A DNA stretch of 64,000 nt, from positions 1 through 64,000 of the forward strand of contig DASUWH010000050.1 in assembly GCA_036378535.1 (NCBI GenBank), read 5' to 3'. Positions 8,371-17,304 of this stretch are shown in pieces. The position numbers and the translations under genes were made by a program. The notes under the pieces were generated by a model. The model saw only the letters and a list, made by a program, of their open reading frames with translations, ran no database searches and had not been told where the DNA came from. The DNA is from Gp1-AA122 sp036378535 (GTDB lineage Bacteria; Acidobacteriota; Terriglobia; Terriglobales; Acidobacteriaceae). The stretch's first letter is position 1, and each line of letters begins with the position of its first letter.

Positions 8371-9621
8371 ATGAAATTGACAGCAGGCGTCTGGATATTC
8401 CTGTTACTGGCCTCCCTCTCGAATTCCCAGTCAGCACCCACGAACTCTGCCACGGTTCCCATCACCCTCGACCACAACCGCATCATCATTGATGTTTATT
8501 TCCCGATGGCAGATGGGTCGAAGACGCGAGTGCGCGGGTGGGTCGATCCGGGGGACGCGAAAATTTCCATCACCCAGGCCCTGGCGAAGAAACTGGGGTT
8601 AACCGCCAGCGCCGAGAAACCAGACCAGTCCGGCAAAGACGCGGGCGATGGCGCCCGCTCCACACAGGCGCCTCGGGAACTACTGGTCGGCGCGATGAAC
8701 ATCCACTTGAGTGCGGTCAGGGAAGCAACCACGCTTCCGGAGGAAAGCATTGCGCCGGGGTCCAGCGCATCCATCAAACTGCCAGCGACAGTGCTGCGCA
8801 ACTATGACGTGAGCATCGACTACCTCAACCGCGAGTTCACGATTGCAAGTCCCGGCAGTATTCATTTCGAAGGAACGGCCATCAGGGCCTCTGTGGGCGC
8901 GACCACCGGCCTCATCCAACTCGAGTGCCATGTCGATGGCGAAAAGTACACGGTATCGTTTGACCCTGGCACCAGCGTGAGCTGGCTATCGGGCGAATTA
9001 CTTTCCAGGTGGCACAAACTGCATCCCGACTGGCCTTCCATGATCGGGGCAGTCGGGCCCGCAAATCTTTGGGGGCTCGCGGCCGAGCCGACATGGCACG
9101 TGTTGCGCATCCCGGGGATTGACTGCGGCGGCGTTGAACTCACGAATGGCATAGCGGTACCGTTCGACAAAGATACTCTCGAGTGGTTCCAGAAGCGGGC
9201 TGGCGTGCCTACGATCGGACTGATTGGCGCCGATGTGCTGCTGAATTACCGGGTGGGCATCGACTATGCGCACTCGACCGTGTACCTCAAGCAACTAAGC
9301 AAATACACGCCACCCGGCGTTGATGTGGCAGGACTGACCCTGCGACCGGAAGAGAATGGGCGGTATACCGTAATCGGGTTGGCCGAGCACGATGGCAAGT
9401 CATCCGTTCCGGAAGCAAGGATTGGGGATACGCTTTTGACGGTAGATAACGCGCGCGTCACCGGCGGGACGATGGGGCAGGTGTGGTCGCTTCTGAGCGG
9501 CAGTCCCGGAGACGTGCGCACCTTGGGCCTGGAGCGAGAGGGCAAACCGCTTACCGTGAAGGCGACAGTGTACCGGTTCTTGCTGGCCGTGAGGGTAGCA
9601 TCGAAATCGAAAAAGAATTGA
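8371..9621 (+). CDS. Secreted retropepsin-like protein with C-terminal PDZ domain; active-site motifs altered to DPG
   Basis: A 416-residue protein with an N-terminal signal peptide (LTAGVWIFLLLASLSNSQS). It has two retropepsin-like repeats and a PDZ-like tail (ARIGDTLLTVDNARVTGG). Retropepsins carry D-T/S-G; here the two corresponding sites read WVDPGDAKISI and SFDPGTSVSWL, so the threonine is proline in both. GLIGADVLLNYRVGIDY matches the second hydrophobic strand of the fold. It may be an inactive peptide-binding relative or an unusual protease. The start codon lies 6 nt after a TACAAT hexamer and lacks a Shine-Dalgarno sequence, suggesting a leaderless message. The 3' end overlaps the convergent metallopeptidase gene by 71 bp. 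Confidence 0.7.
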   Translation: MKLTAGVWIFLLLASLSNSQSAPTNSATVPITLDHNRIIIDVYFPMADGSKTRVRGWVDPGDAKISITQALAKKLGLTASAEKPDQSGKDAGDGARSTQAPRELLVGAMNIHLSAVREATTLPEESIAPGSSASIKLPATVLRNYDVSIDYLNREFTIASPGSIHFEGTAIRASVGATTGLIQLECHVDGEKYTVSFDPGTSVSWLSGELLSRWHKLHPDWPSMIGAVGPANLWGLAAEPTWHVLRIPGIDCGGVELTNGIAVPFDKDTLEWFQKRAGVPTIGLIGADVLLNYRVGIDYAHSTVYLKQLSKYTPPGVDVAGLTLRPEENGRYTVIGLAEHDGKSSVPEARIGDTLLTVDNARVTGGTMGQVWSLLSGSPGDVRTLGLEREGKPLTVKATVYRFLLAVRVASKSKKN

Positions 9622-11227
9622 CCCAAGAGGAAATTGGCGAACACAAAGGCATCAACTGATCGGGAGATAATTCGGTCAATTTCGGTTGGCCGCTGAACAC
9701 GGCTTCCCGCAGGGTTTCACTGGTGACGTCATCCACGCTTTCGCTGATAAAAACCGAGCGGTCCTGCACGTCGATCACAACGTCGCCTTCTTCGGTCAGC
9801 CATTCGTGGTTGTCGCGATTTGCTTTCGGCTTCACTCCTGATGACTGGGGCTCGGCTTCGGCGGTGACAACTCGTACCGATCGGTAGCGCTTCTTCAACG
9901 AATCTGCATAGATGGTGGCAAACTTCTGGGCGGTTTCTGGAGATACCCATTGCGAAACGTAAACCATCGCGAGGGGCGCGCCGGGATCGCCCTTGGGATG
10001 CGCGGCATAGTAGTAGCCGCCGCGCCAATCGGGATAGAGCGCCTTGGAAGCATCGGTCCCAGCGTACTCATCCAGCAGTAGGGCGACATCGAACTCACCC
10101 ATCGAGCCCACATCGAACTTCTGGTAATCCTTCATCAGGCGGGCGAAGTCCGGGAGCTGAAGCGGTTCCACCCTCTGACCCGCAAGGTAGGTTTTTGGTT
10201 CCATGATCTCGCGGGTGGTATGAGGGGGGCTGCCCAGTATTCCCGCGAATGCTTTTTGTTTGCCATCCTTGGTGAGCACATCGGATACAAAATCGAGTCC
10301 ATAACGATACGGAAAGGTGAGAATCTCCTTCAGGAAAATGGGAGCATTCTGAAAATGAACCGAGTCGGCGGTGCCCACCAGCATGCCGGCCTTCAGCGCC
10401 TCGACGATCTGCGGCGAAGTAGTCAGCGACTGTCCCGTAGGAGCCAGCATGTAGTCCACGAGCACCGCCATAGCTTGCCCTTCCACGACCGCCTGGCGCA
10501 CGGTCTGGGCTTCATCTCTCTCGATATCAGCCGGCGTCGGATTCTCATCGCTGAGCGCTAGGTCGGCGTCGCCCACCTTCATCCACTTCTCCAGGTGGAA
10601 AGATTGGTCTTGCAGTGCGTGGGTGAGTTCATGGGCGAGCACCGGCTTCTGCTGCTCGGCGTCGACCCAATCCAGCAAGTTTACGGTTTTCGTCTCGACG
10701 TCGTAGTAGCCGGCCACCTGTTCGCGCAGCAGAGAGAGCAGGAACGAGTGCAGGTCGAAATCTCGAGGCAACAAACCGAATTTCTTGAGCACCAGTTCGG
10801 AGCGCTTCAGGCGCTGAGAATCTTTATCCTTCTCCATGTGCTTTTCCAGGTAAGCGGTAAGCCGGTCCCGGTTAATCAACTGGCGCTTGACCGCATGCAG
10901 CACCGGAAGCCCCGTGTCCTGGCTGGAGAAGTTGATGATCTTATCTACGGAACGGAATAGTTCCTCGGCTTCCTGGGGCGAGATCCTGGTTTCTGCGGGT
11001 GCCTGTTCAGTTTGTGCGTTCTTGTCGTGTTGATGGCCAGACGATGCCTTCTCGGTACTGATATTGCCCGATGATGGTTGCGCCGATACTGTGGGCTGGT
11101 GAGCCGATGACTCCGGCCTCTGGTCCTGTGCTCCCTGCCCCGCAACCAGCAAAACCGGCCATAGAATGACGGCGATGAAGGCCAAACGCCTCAACACATT
11201 TTTGAACGGTCGCTTAGAAATTTCCAT
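9551..11227 (-). CDS. Secreted zinc metallopeptidase-like protein (HELTH motif)
   Basis: A 558-residue exported protein. It has a signal peptide near residues 8-30 (VLRRLAFIAVILWPVLLVAG), a low-complexity Ser/Gln/Thr-rich linker to about residue 85, and then a helical domain. The zinc motif HELTH is at about 199-203, in the context VLAHELTHALQDQSFHLEKW. A later YYYAAHPKGDPGAP region and AMVYVSQWVSPETAQKF belong to a C-terminal domain I cannot name. The HExxH plus the following ALQDQ is typical of large uncharacterised acidobacterial metallopeptidases. Substrate is unknown. The last 71 bp overlap the 3' end of the convergent retropepsin-like gene, so the final ~24 residues are encoded antisense to that gene. 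Confidence 0.72.
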   Translation of the reverse strand: MEISKRPFKNVLRRLAFIAVILWPVLLVAGQGAQDQRPESSAHQPTVSAQPSSGNISTEKASSGHQHDKNAQTEQAPAETRISPQEAEELFRSVDKIINFSSQDTGLPVLHAVKRQLINRDRLTAYLEKHMEKDKDSQRLKRSELVLKKFGLLPRDFDLHSFLLSLLREQVAGYYDVETKTVNLLDWVDAEQQKPVLAHELTHALQDQSFHLEKWMKVGDADLALSDENPTPADIERDEAQTVRQAVVEGQAMAVLVDYMLAPTGQSLTTSPQIVEALKAGMLVGTADSVHFQNAPIFLKEILTFPYRYGLDFVSDVLTKDGKQKAFAGILGSPPHTTREIMEPKTYLAGQRVEPLQLPDFARLMKDYQKFDVGSMGEFDVALLLDEYAGTDASKALYPDWRGGYYYAAHPKGDPGAPLAMVYVSQWVSPETAQKFATIYADSLKKRYRSVRVVTAEAEPQSSGVKPKANRDNHEWLTEEGDVVIDVQDRSVFISESVDDVTSETLREAVFSGQPKLTELSPDQLMPLCSPISSWVNSFSISMLPSRPARTGTLSPSR

Positions 11228-11450
11228 TCACGTTAATTGCTGGCACTTGGCATTTCCAATGCCCATACTCCAGAGATTGGTTCGTACCCTCCGTCATACT
11301 ACCCTCATACCCTCTAGACTTGAAAGCGTTCGTGACAATTCTCGATTTCAAACATGCGGATGGAAGCCTCTGCCGCTTCAATAGCTTGAAAGCTTGGTGT
11401 CCGGCGAGGAAGCGACACTGTGGCCAGTAGGCAAGGTTATTGTTCCTTTC

Positions 11451-11481
11451 AAACGAAAAGCCTCACCGTGACTGGTGAGGC
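11451..11481 (-). terminator. Rho-independent terminator of erpA
   Basis: Perfect 8-bp stem GCCTCACC / GGTGAGGC (11460-11467 with 11474-11481). On the minus strand it is followed by TTTTCGTTT, 35 bp past the erpA stop. Confidence 0.85.
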
Positions 11482-11515
11482 TTCGTTGAATCCGCCTGCT
11501 CTGGTATCGGTTTAA

Positions 11516-11884
11516 TTAGACGTTGAAGGAAGAACCGCAACCGCAGGTGCTCTTCACGTTGGGATTCTCGAATTTGAAGCCCGCGCCTTCCAGGCTCTCG
11601 ACATAATCGACGCGGCAGCCATTCAGGTACATGACCGAGGTCGCGTCAACGTAGACCTTCAGGCCGTCCATATCGAATACTTTGTCCATCATGCCAGCGC
11701 TGTTATCGAACTGCATGGAATAGGAAAAGCCGGAGCAGCCGCCCCCGACTACGCCGATTCTCAGACCGGCGGGCACAGGATCCTGCTGGGCCATGATTTC
11801 CTTGACCTTAGCTATGGCATTCGGGGTCAGGGTCACCGGGGCCGCTTTTACTTCCGGAGTAGTTGGGGTGGTGGTAGTGGACAT
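11516..11884 (-). CDS. erpA: Iron-sulfur cluster insertion protein, A-type carrier
   Basis: Small cytoplasmic carrier (122 residues) that hands Fe-S clusters to apoenzymes. The HesB/IscA domain is complete and the three ligand cysteines are in place: Cys50 in GGGCSGFSY, and Cys114 and Cys116 in STCGCGSSF at the C-terminus. An N-terminal Thr/Pro tail of ~15 residues is an extension to the core. The AAGGAG-type ribosome site is visible just upstream of the ATG. It is a single-gene unit with its own terminator. The symbol follows common usage for stand-alone A-type carriers; IscA or SufA cannot be excluded because no isc/suf neighbours are present. Confidence 0.85.
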   Translation of the reverse strand: MSTTTTPTTPEVKAAPVTLTPNAIAKVKEIMAQQDPVPAGLRIGVVGGGCSGFSYSMQFDNSAGMMDKVFDMDGLKVYVDATSVMYLNGCRVDYVESLEGAGFKFENPNVKSTCGCGSSFNV

Positions 11885-12140
11885 TTGTATCTCCTTAAAA
11901 CATCAGGATTTCGACATTATAACAAACCCCGCCGCCGCCCAAACAAAAAGGGTGGTTACGGTCGGCATACTCTTTTTAGATGAGGCGCCCGGGCAGAAGG
12001 TCGCGGGCCGCCTCCCCTTTCAGAAAAGCCGTTCCAAGCCTCGAAAACGGAGCTATAATCTCGGCGGGCCCATTCCCGTATCCCTGGCCCAACCCGCCAC
12101 CGACTCGGGAACGGCTTTCAAATCAGAACCGAGGTGGCCT

Positions 12141-12413
12141 ATGTCTCCGCTGGTCGGTCTGGCTGTTCTGTGGGGCGTGATCACTACAGTTTTGATCATC
12201 CTGCTCATCTACCGCAGCACTCTCACGATGCAAGAGGATGATCAGCTTTATCTAAGCGAGTCAGAATCCCACATGCAAAAAGAGCAGACGGAGATCCTGA
12301 CCAAGGTGAACAAGATTAATCCCATGGTCCGTTGGTTAGGGGCCAGCTCGGCGCTACTAGCCCTCGTCGTGGCCGGGATATATACGTATCAACTCTTGAA
12401 CACGCCGCAATAG
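12141..12413 (+). CDS. Small two-span membrane protein of unknown function
   Basis: I do not recognise the family. The 90 residues contain an N-terminal hydrophobic helix (GLAVLWGVITTVLIILLIY) and a central charged stretch rich in Glu and Gln (MQEDDQLYLSESESHMQKEQ). A second helix follows near the C-terminus (LGASSALLALVVAGIYTYQLL). GAGG lies 6 nt before the ATG. A longer in-frame ORF reaches back over erpA but lacks support. It is isolated between divergent units. Confidence 0.6.
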   Translation: MSPLVGLAVLWGVITTVLIILLIYRSTLTMQEDDQLYLSESESHMQKEQTEILTKVNKINPMVRWLGASSALLALVVAGIYTYQLLNTPQ

Positions 12414-12666
12414 TAGCGATGTAATCACTAAGACACGCTCTCCTCTTCCTTTATCAGGAAGGGCTGGGGTATATCCCTGCGCAGTCGAATCCGCCGGACG
12501 CGTTCCAACTTCCTGATCGCAGCGTCGCGTATTCCCGCAACTCCCGCCGGCTTCGTGGGTTACTAACGATCGGTGGAATGTACCGCGTTTGACATAATTT
12601 TACGTTGGCGCTGGTACTCTGTTGCATCTAAACTATTCGTACCGGTACATCACAGGAGTGTTTTCT

Positions 12667-13707
12667 ATGAAGGCGAGATTTCGCGTCGCTTATCTAGGCG
12701 TGTTGCTGTTACTGGCGCTCGGGATAGCGTGCAATCAAACTAAATCTAAACCCGACGCGCAGGTCACGAGCGACATTCAAAGCAAGTTTAACCAGGATTC
12801 AGGCCTGCAAGGCAAACAACTCAACGTCCAGGCTGCCAATGGAGTGGTCACTCTGGATGGGACGGTTGACAACACCGCTCAACGGGATACGGCGGCGCGA
12901 TTGGCCGCCTCTGAAGATGGCATCAAAACCGTCATAAACAACTTGCAAGTTGGGGCGCCTGCTGCGCCCGAACAGACCGCTGCCGCAACGCCGGCGCCAG
13001 CGCCCGAACCGGCGCCAGCACCTCGTGCAAGAAAGAAGCGGCATCACGTCTCCGAGCAACAGGTAGCGGAGACCAATCCTGAGCCCGCGCCAACGCCTGC
13101 TCCCGCAGTCAATACCCCTCCACCACCGCCGCCTCCGCCACCGGCACCCAAGAAGGTGACTATTCCCTCGGGCACTACCTTGGCTGTGCGCCTGGTGGAC
13201 GCCATTGATACTGAGCGCAACCAGGCCGGACAGACTTTCCACGCCACTCTGGATTCGCCGCTTGCCGTTGAAGGCGACACGGCAATTCCGGCGGGCTATG
13301 ACGTAGAAGGGCACATCGTCGATTTGAAGAGCGCCGGGAAGTTCGCTGGACAGTCGCTTGTGGTTTTGCAGCTGGATCGTATTGCTGTCGGCGACAAGTA
13401 CTACAACCTGCAAACCGATCAGTTCAAGAAACAAGGTTCCTCGCGCGGCAAGAACACGGCTGAAAAGGTCGGCGCGGGCGCTGCGATCGGAGCCATCATT
13501 GGCGGTCTGGCTGGCGGCGGCAAGGGCGCCGGCATCGGCGCTGCCGCTGGCGGCGGGCTCGGCGGCGGTGTTCAGGCGGCAACTAAGGGTCAACAGATCA
13601 AGTTGGCCTCGGAAACCGTTCTGAACTTTACCCTGCAAGGGCCGCTCACCGTAATCCCCACGAATCAGGGACCGAACGCTAATCGCCAGAAGCTGGAAAA
13701 CAACTAG
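12667..13707 (+). CDS. BON-domain lipoprotein with glycine-zipper C-terminal region
   Basis: Exported lipoprotein of 346 residues. The signal sequence ends in a lipobox LALGIAC, so the cysteine at about residue 20 is the likely lipidation site. Residues ~35-95 form a BON domain (VTSDIQSKFNQDSGLQGKQL...VTLDGTVDNTAQRDTAARLA), found in envelope-binding proteins. A long Ala/Pro linker with a run of nine prolines follows. Then comes a beta-rich segment (TLAVRLVDAIDTERNQAGQTF) and a glycine-zipper (GAAIGAIIGGLAGGGKGAGIG). The ATG at 12667 follows AGGAG; an upstream start is not needed. It probably tethers or stabilises the cell envelope; partner unknown. Confidence 0.78.
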   Translation: MKARFRVAYLGVLLLLALGIACNQTKSKPDAQVTSDIQSKFNQDSGLQGKQLNVQAANGVVTLDGTVDNTAQRDTAARLAASEDGIKTVINNLQVGAPAAPEQTAAATPAPAPEPAPAPRARKKRHHVSEQQVAETNPEPAPTPAPAVNTPPPPPPPPPAPKKVTIPSGTTLAVRLVDAIDTERNQAGQTFHATLDSPLAVEGDTAIPAGYDVEGHIVDLKSAGKFAGQSLVVLQLDRIAVGDKYYNLQTDQFKKQGSSRGKNTAEKVGAGAAIGAIIGGLAGGGKGAGIGAAAGGGLGGGVQAATKGQQIKLASETVLNFTLQGPLTVIPTNQGPNANRQKLENN

Positions 13708-13718
13708 AACGGCTCACC

Positions 13719-13743
13719 GGGCGCAGCGCTCTAGGCTGCGCCC
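13719..13743 (+). terminator. Rho-independent terminator after the BON lipoprotein
   Basis: Nine-bp perfect stem GGGCGCAGC / GCTGCGCCC with a 7-nt loop and a short T-rich tail, 12 bp after the stop codon. Confidence 0.75.
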
Positions 13744-13882
13744 TTGTTGCATTCCGAAGGGTTCGCTAACTCCGGGTCAGGTCACACCCGTCGGTGATGG
13801 TACTCACCGTAGCGGGTATTAAAATCCTCCACACTTACAGAGAGCAGTACCGCGGTCGGTAGTCATACATAGGAGGATTACT

Positions 13883-14311
13883 ATGTCACAGCGCAGCATG
13901 CTGCTGGGAGCATTCGCACTCGTTCTGTTCGCGTCCGTTGCCCTGGCGCAAGAAAAAGAAATCAAACACGTACCGGTGAAGCCCACGTCGGCTGCTTCCG
14001 GCGAGCAGATGTATCAAACCTATTGCGCCGTCTGTCACGGCAAAGACGCCAAAGGAGACGGCCCTGCTGCTACGGCACTGAAGACTGCGCCGACAGATCT
14101 GAGCAAACTGGCCGCGAACAATGGCGGCAAGTACCCGTCCGACAAGGTCTCCACCACCATCCGTGGCGACCAGGACATTCCCGCGCACGGAAGCAAAGAC
14201 ATGCCCATCTGGGGCAATCTTTTCTGGCATATGAGCCAGGGGCATCAGTCCGAAGTCCAGCTGCGCATTGCAAATCTGAACCGCTACATCGAGTCGCAGC
14301 AGGCCAAGTAA
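13883..14311 (+). CDS. Periplasmic monoheme cytochrome c, class I
   Basis: Electron carrier of 142 residues. A signal peptide ends around ALAQ (residue 23). The heme-binding CAVCH motif is at 48-52, and a Met-Pro pair in SKDMPIWG near residue 107 fits the distal ligand. The gene has an excellent ribosome site (AGGAGG, 7 nt before ATG) and stands alone between hairpins. A redox partner is not visible nearby. Confident as cytochrome c; the pathway (respiratory or peroxidase-linked) is not determined. Confidence 0.9.
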   Translation: MSQRSMLLGAFALVLFASVALAQEKEIKHVPVKPTSAASGEQMYQTYCAVCHGKDAKGDGPAATALKTAPTDLSKLAANNGGKYPSDKVSTTIRGDQDIPAHGSKDMPIWGNLFWHMSQGHQSEVQLRIANLNRYIESQQAK

Positions 14312-14322
14312 GTTTTCGGAAT

Positions 14323-14345
14323 GGCCCCGGTCAATCGCCGGGGCC
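14323..14345 (+). terminator. Possible terminator hairpin after cytochrome c gene
   Basis: Eight-bp perfect stem GGCCCCGG / CCGGGGCC with a 7-nt loop, 11 bp after the stop. The tail is only weakly T-rich, so termination strength is uncertain. Confidence 0.55.
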
Positions 14346-14525
14346 GCCACTTTGATTCGCAGTGGCTCGAAGGTAGAGGCTTGTTGGGTGAGTGCACGGC
14401 AGTACTGCGATTGCGTCCCTCACTACAAGGCTGCTAGAGTCGTTGGTTGCGGGTGAGACCCCTCCCCTCGGTCGCTTTCGCGTAACCTCGGCGATCGTGC
14501 TCACTTGCCTGCATATTGAGGAGCG

Positions 14526-15962
14526 GTGTCGGAGCCGTTGAGATCTCTTCTGAGGACAAAGGCCTGGCGTGAGCATCGGCTTTTTCGTTACTGCGAAGCC
14601 TTGCTGTTCCCGCTTGCGGTGCTGGCGCTGTGGTCATTTCTGCCGCCGTTTCATACACTGCCCTTCATTCTTTTCCTGACCGCGGTTTTGCTGAGCGCGC
14701 GCTTTGGCGGGTTTGGACCGGCCATCGTCACCACGCTGGTTTCCATCGTCCTCATAGACTACTTCATCTTTGCGCCTCGAATGGCGCTGTCTCTGAGTAG
14801 CCCCGATCTCATCCAGTTGAGTGTGTTCCTGCTGGTCTCGCTGTTGGCAAGCAGCCTCGCACGGCAGCAGACACGAGCCGACTTGCGCGCGCAAGGGGCG
14901 CAACGGCAACTATCCGATATCGTTGCCAGCTCGCAGGACGCCATTCTGAGCGACGACATCAATGGCATCATCACCAGTTGGAACGGGGGCGCCGAGCGCG
15001 TCTTTGGCTATACTGCCGACGAAGCCATCGGGAAACACGTAAGCATGCTGTCGCCGGACCGTAAAACGCCGGGCGGGATGGCCGGCCTGCTAAACGGCAG
15101 CCGGGTGCGGCAATATCGCACCCAGCTAGCGCACAAGGAAGGGCGGCGCCTGACCGTCTTCTTATCGATCTCTCCTTTGCGCGATGATCACGGAAAAATT
15201 TCCGGTTCGTCCATCATTGCGCAGGACATTAGCGTGCAAGTCCGCGCCGAGGAGGCCTTGCGCAAAAACGAGAAACTGGCCACCGCCGGCAGGCTGGCCG
15301 CCACCATCGCTCATGAAATCAATAATCCGCTCGAAGCCGTTGGGAACCTGCTATACCTTGCGCGCCGTGACAAGCGTAAAGCGGATGAATATCTACAAAT
15401 GGCCGAAGTCGAGGTGCAACGCGTCGCCAGCATCGCCCAGCAGACGCTGGGACTGGTCCGTGAACCCTTGTCGGTTGCCCCGATTGATGTCGGTGCGATC
15501 GTCGATGACGTCCTCAACCTGCACGCCCGCAAATTGCGCGCCAAGGAAATTGAGGTCCGCACCCGCTGCGATCGCGTGGCGCAGATTCAGGGATTTGCCG
15601 GGGAACTGCGCCAGGTTTTCTCCAACATGATCGGCAATGCGATCGAGGCGCTGCCTCAGCGTGGCAGCCTGCGCGTTCGCGTGCAACGCTGGCAGGAGGC
15701 CAACAGTGCCCGGGCCGGAGTTCGTGTCACCATCGCTGACAACGGCTCGGGCATAACGCCTGAGAGCATGACCCACCTGTTCGAGCCTTTCTTCACCACC
15801 AAGAAAGACACCGGCACCGGCCTGGGCCTGTGGCTCAGCTACAGTATCGTGCAAAAACATGGCGGCTGGATTCGCGTGCGCAGCCGCGCCGACCACGGCC
15901 GTAGCGGCACCGTCTTCAGCATTTTCCTGCCGGTGAGCATGGAGCCGTCGAAAGCAGCGTGA
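14526..15962 (+). CDS. Membrane PAS-domain sensor histidine kinase
   Basis: Sensor kinase of 478 residues. Residues ~25-120 contain membrane helices resembling the DUF4118 module of KdpD-type kinases (FGGFGPAIVTTLVSIVLIDYF). Next is a PAS domain (~125-245; SSQDAILSDDINGIITSWN). The HisKA phospho-acceptor is in TIAHEINNPLEAVGN (His ~263). The ATPase domain shows ADNGSGI and GTGLGLWLSYSIV. The start is a GTG preceded by GAGGAG. No response regulator gene is adjacent, so it is an orphan kinase. The signal is not known; the PAS domain suggests a soluble ligand or redox cue. Confidence 0.88.
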   Translation: MSEPLRSLLRTKAWREHRLFRYCEALLFPLAVLALWSFLPPFHTLPFILFLTAVLLSARFGGFGPAIVTTLVSIVLIDYFIFAPRMALSLSSPDLIQLSVFLLVSLLASSLARQQTRADLRAQGAQRQLSDIVASSQDAILSDDINGIITSWNGGAERVFGYTADEAIGKHVSMLSPDRKTPGGMAGLLNGSRVRQYRTQLAHKEGRRLTVFLSISPLRDDHGKISGSSIIAQDISVQVRAEEALRKNEKLATAGRLAATIAHEINNPLEAVGNLLYLARRDKRKADEYLQMAEVEVQRVASIAQQTLGLVREPLSVAPIDVGAIVDDVLNLHARKLRAKEIEVRTRCDRVAQIQGFAGELRQVFSNMIGNAIEALPQRGSLRVRVQRWQEANSARAGVRVTIADNGSGITPESMTHLFEPFFTTKKDTGTGLGLWLSYSIVQKHGGWIRVRSRADHGRSGTVFSIFLPVSMEPSKAA

Positions 15963-16268
15963 CCGGTTCGCGGCTTCTATTTCAAATCCTCCGGAGCTTA
16001 CCCCCGTGTCTTACAGTTGCCTGACGCGCGGAACGTAATCAGCCCGATCCCGAGTCTCATCCCACAGGATCGGGCGGCGCTGAAAACAGGGCACTTGGTG
16101 GGTTCGTTCCGCCAAAGCTACTCTTTCGAAGACTGTTTAGGACAATTTCGGCCAGCACTTTCGCCTTTCCGGGGTCGACCTGTTTCGCTGACCTCCGTCT
16201 TCGGGCATCTAATCGCGTTCTTCCACAAAGCCTATCCACGTATTCTGTCCAATGGCTGCGCTTTCAGT
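15963..16268. other. Intergenic stretch without recognised genes
   Basis: About 306 bp between the sensor kinase and the accessory island. A plus-strand ORF at 16017-16328 has no ribosome site, runs into the convergent gene and resembles nothing; I see no structured RNA or repeat. This is a plausible left edge for the island. Confidence 0.4.
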
Positions 16269-16640
16269 CTATGTCTTCGATTGCGACCGGCGCTCACCGA
16301 CATCGTAGCCGAAGCTGAACATCCATAACTCAAGTGCGCGCCCGAGCAGGTCCGTGTTCTCCTTGTGCAGCCGCAAGCAGGCTTTACAACGCGCCACATT
16401 GGCGGGGGCGTCCGGTGCACGGTCTAGCAACAACGGCTGTCCAGCGAACGCTTCATCGATGTCGGCCGAGAGCTGTTCGATGCGAGCAAACAGCTTCACA
16501 AGATACATGCGCGGTGGAAGCATCCGATCTAATCCCTCGCGTTCACTTTGCAGCGCCTCCCTCACCAGTTTCTCTGCGTCCGGGCTAAGCGGGACTGTCC
16601 TCTCACCAGGGACACGTGTTGACTCGGATTTATTTTTCAT
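16269..16640 (-). CDS. Hypothetical protein, second gene of a two-gene unit
   Basis: Not recognised. With the ATG at 16640, which has GGAGG 6 nt upstream, the product is 123 residues. It is mostly helical and charged, with a Cys pair in VARCKACLRLHKENTDLLGRAL that could bind metal. It overlaps the end of the upstream gene by 11 bp, so the pair is probably translated together. No membrane segment or signal peptide. Likely island cargo. Confidence 0.6.
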   Translation of the reverse strand: MKNKSESTRVPGERTVPLSPDAEKLVREALQSEREGLDRMLPPRMYLVKLFARIEQLSADIDEAFAGQPLLLDRAPDAPANVARCKACLRLHKENTDLLGRALELWMFSFGYDVGERRSQSKT

Positions 16641-17304
16641 CATCAGCCTCCGCTTCACCGCCGGTTAGCACTTCCAGCTCGTACCGCTCCCGCTGCAGTT
16701 CCTGCAATTTGCCAAGCGCCCGATAGTAATCGCGCTTGGTCGCCGCCGTGTAGCGTAGAATCAAGTCAACAGTCCTCGTCATTTTGGCATCGACGACGAC
16801 TTGTCCCGCCTTTTTGCTCACCTCCCCGGTACCGAATCCCTCTTCCTCATCTGAGGTCCGATTGCCGGTCCGAACGAGCAATTCTCGGCATTCCCAACCA
16901 CGGGCAGCAGCGGCCGAGTTGCCACCACCGAATAGCGGAACCTGTTCACTGTCATAATTCTCCCCAAGTTTTTTTAGAATTGCGTCGGCGGACCCATCAG
17001 CAACGGACATTTCCTGGAGGAGCCATCCGTATAACTTCTGCAAGTTCCACAATGCGAAGGCTATATCGAAGACCTGCACATATTCGATAGTGCCGCATGG
17101 CTTGCGGTCGGTATACACCGCCTCGACGACTTCGTCGTACAGCGCTCGTTCCTCATCATTCTCGAACCGCAACTTCCTTGCGAGCAGCCGATGAATACTG
17201 GCGTTTTGGCTAGACCGTTCGGTGTTAATCGGGCCTTTAGCCTTTTTGCCGTTAGCCCGGTTCGCTGCTAAAACTTTCTCTGTCACATTTCTTTTGATTT
17301 TCAT
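16630..17304 (-). CDS. Hypothetical protein of the acidobacterial 'NRAN..GP' type
   Basis: The 224-residue product opens with VLAANRANGKKAKGPINTE followed by RSSQNASIHRLLARKL. This resembles a short N-terminal motif (NRxNAxxSTGPxTxEGK..SSxNAxxHGL) that recurs in many small uncharacterised proteins of Acidobacteriota and Planctomycetes. The remainder is helical and charged and ends in an acidic tail. The N-terminal patch is Lys/Arg-rich, so nucleic-acid contact is possible, but function is unknown. It precedes the 16269-16640 gene with an 11-bp overlap. The 279-bp gap upstream, up to the insertion element, holds nothing I recognise. Confidence 0.62.
   Translation of the reverse strand: MKIKRNVTEKVLAANRANGKKAKGPINTERSSQNASIHRLLARKLRFENDEERALYDEVVEAVYTDRKPCGTIEYVQVFDIAFALWNLQKLYGWLLQEMSVADGSADAILKKLGENYDSEQVPLFGGGNSAAAARGWECRELLVRTGNRTSDEEEGFGTGEVSKKAGQVVVDAKMTRTVDLILRYTAATKRDYYRALGKLQELQRERYELEVLTGGEAEADDEK

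Noticed and set aside
12799..13638. 279-residue minus-strand ORF
   Set aside because: Antisense to the BON lipoprotein; no start signal and Arg/Gly-rich composition.
16017..16328. 103-residue plus-strand ORF in the kinase-island gap
   Set aside because: No ribosome site, no recognised motif, and it runs into a convergent gene.
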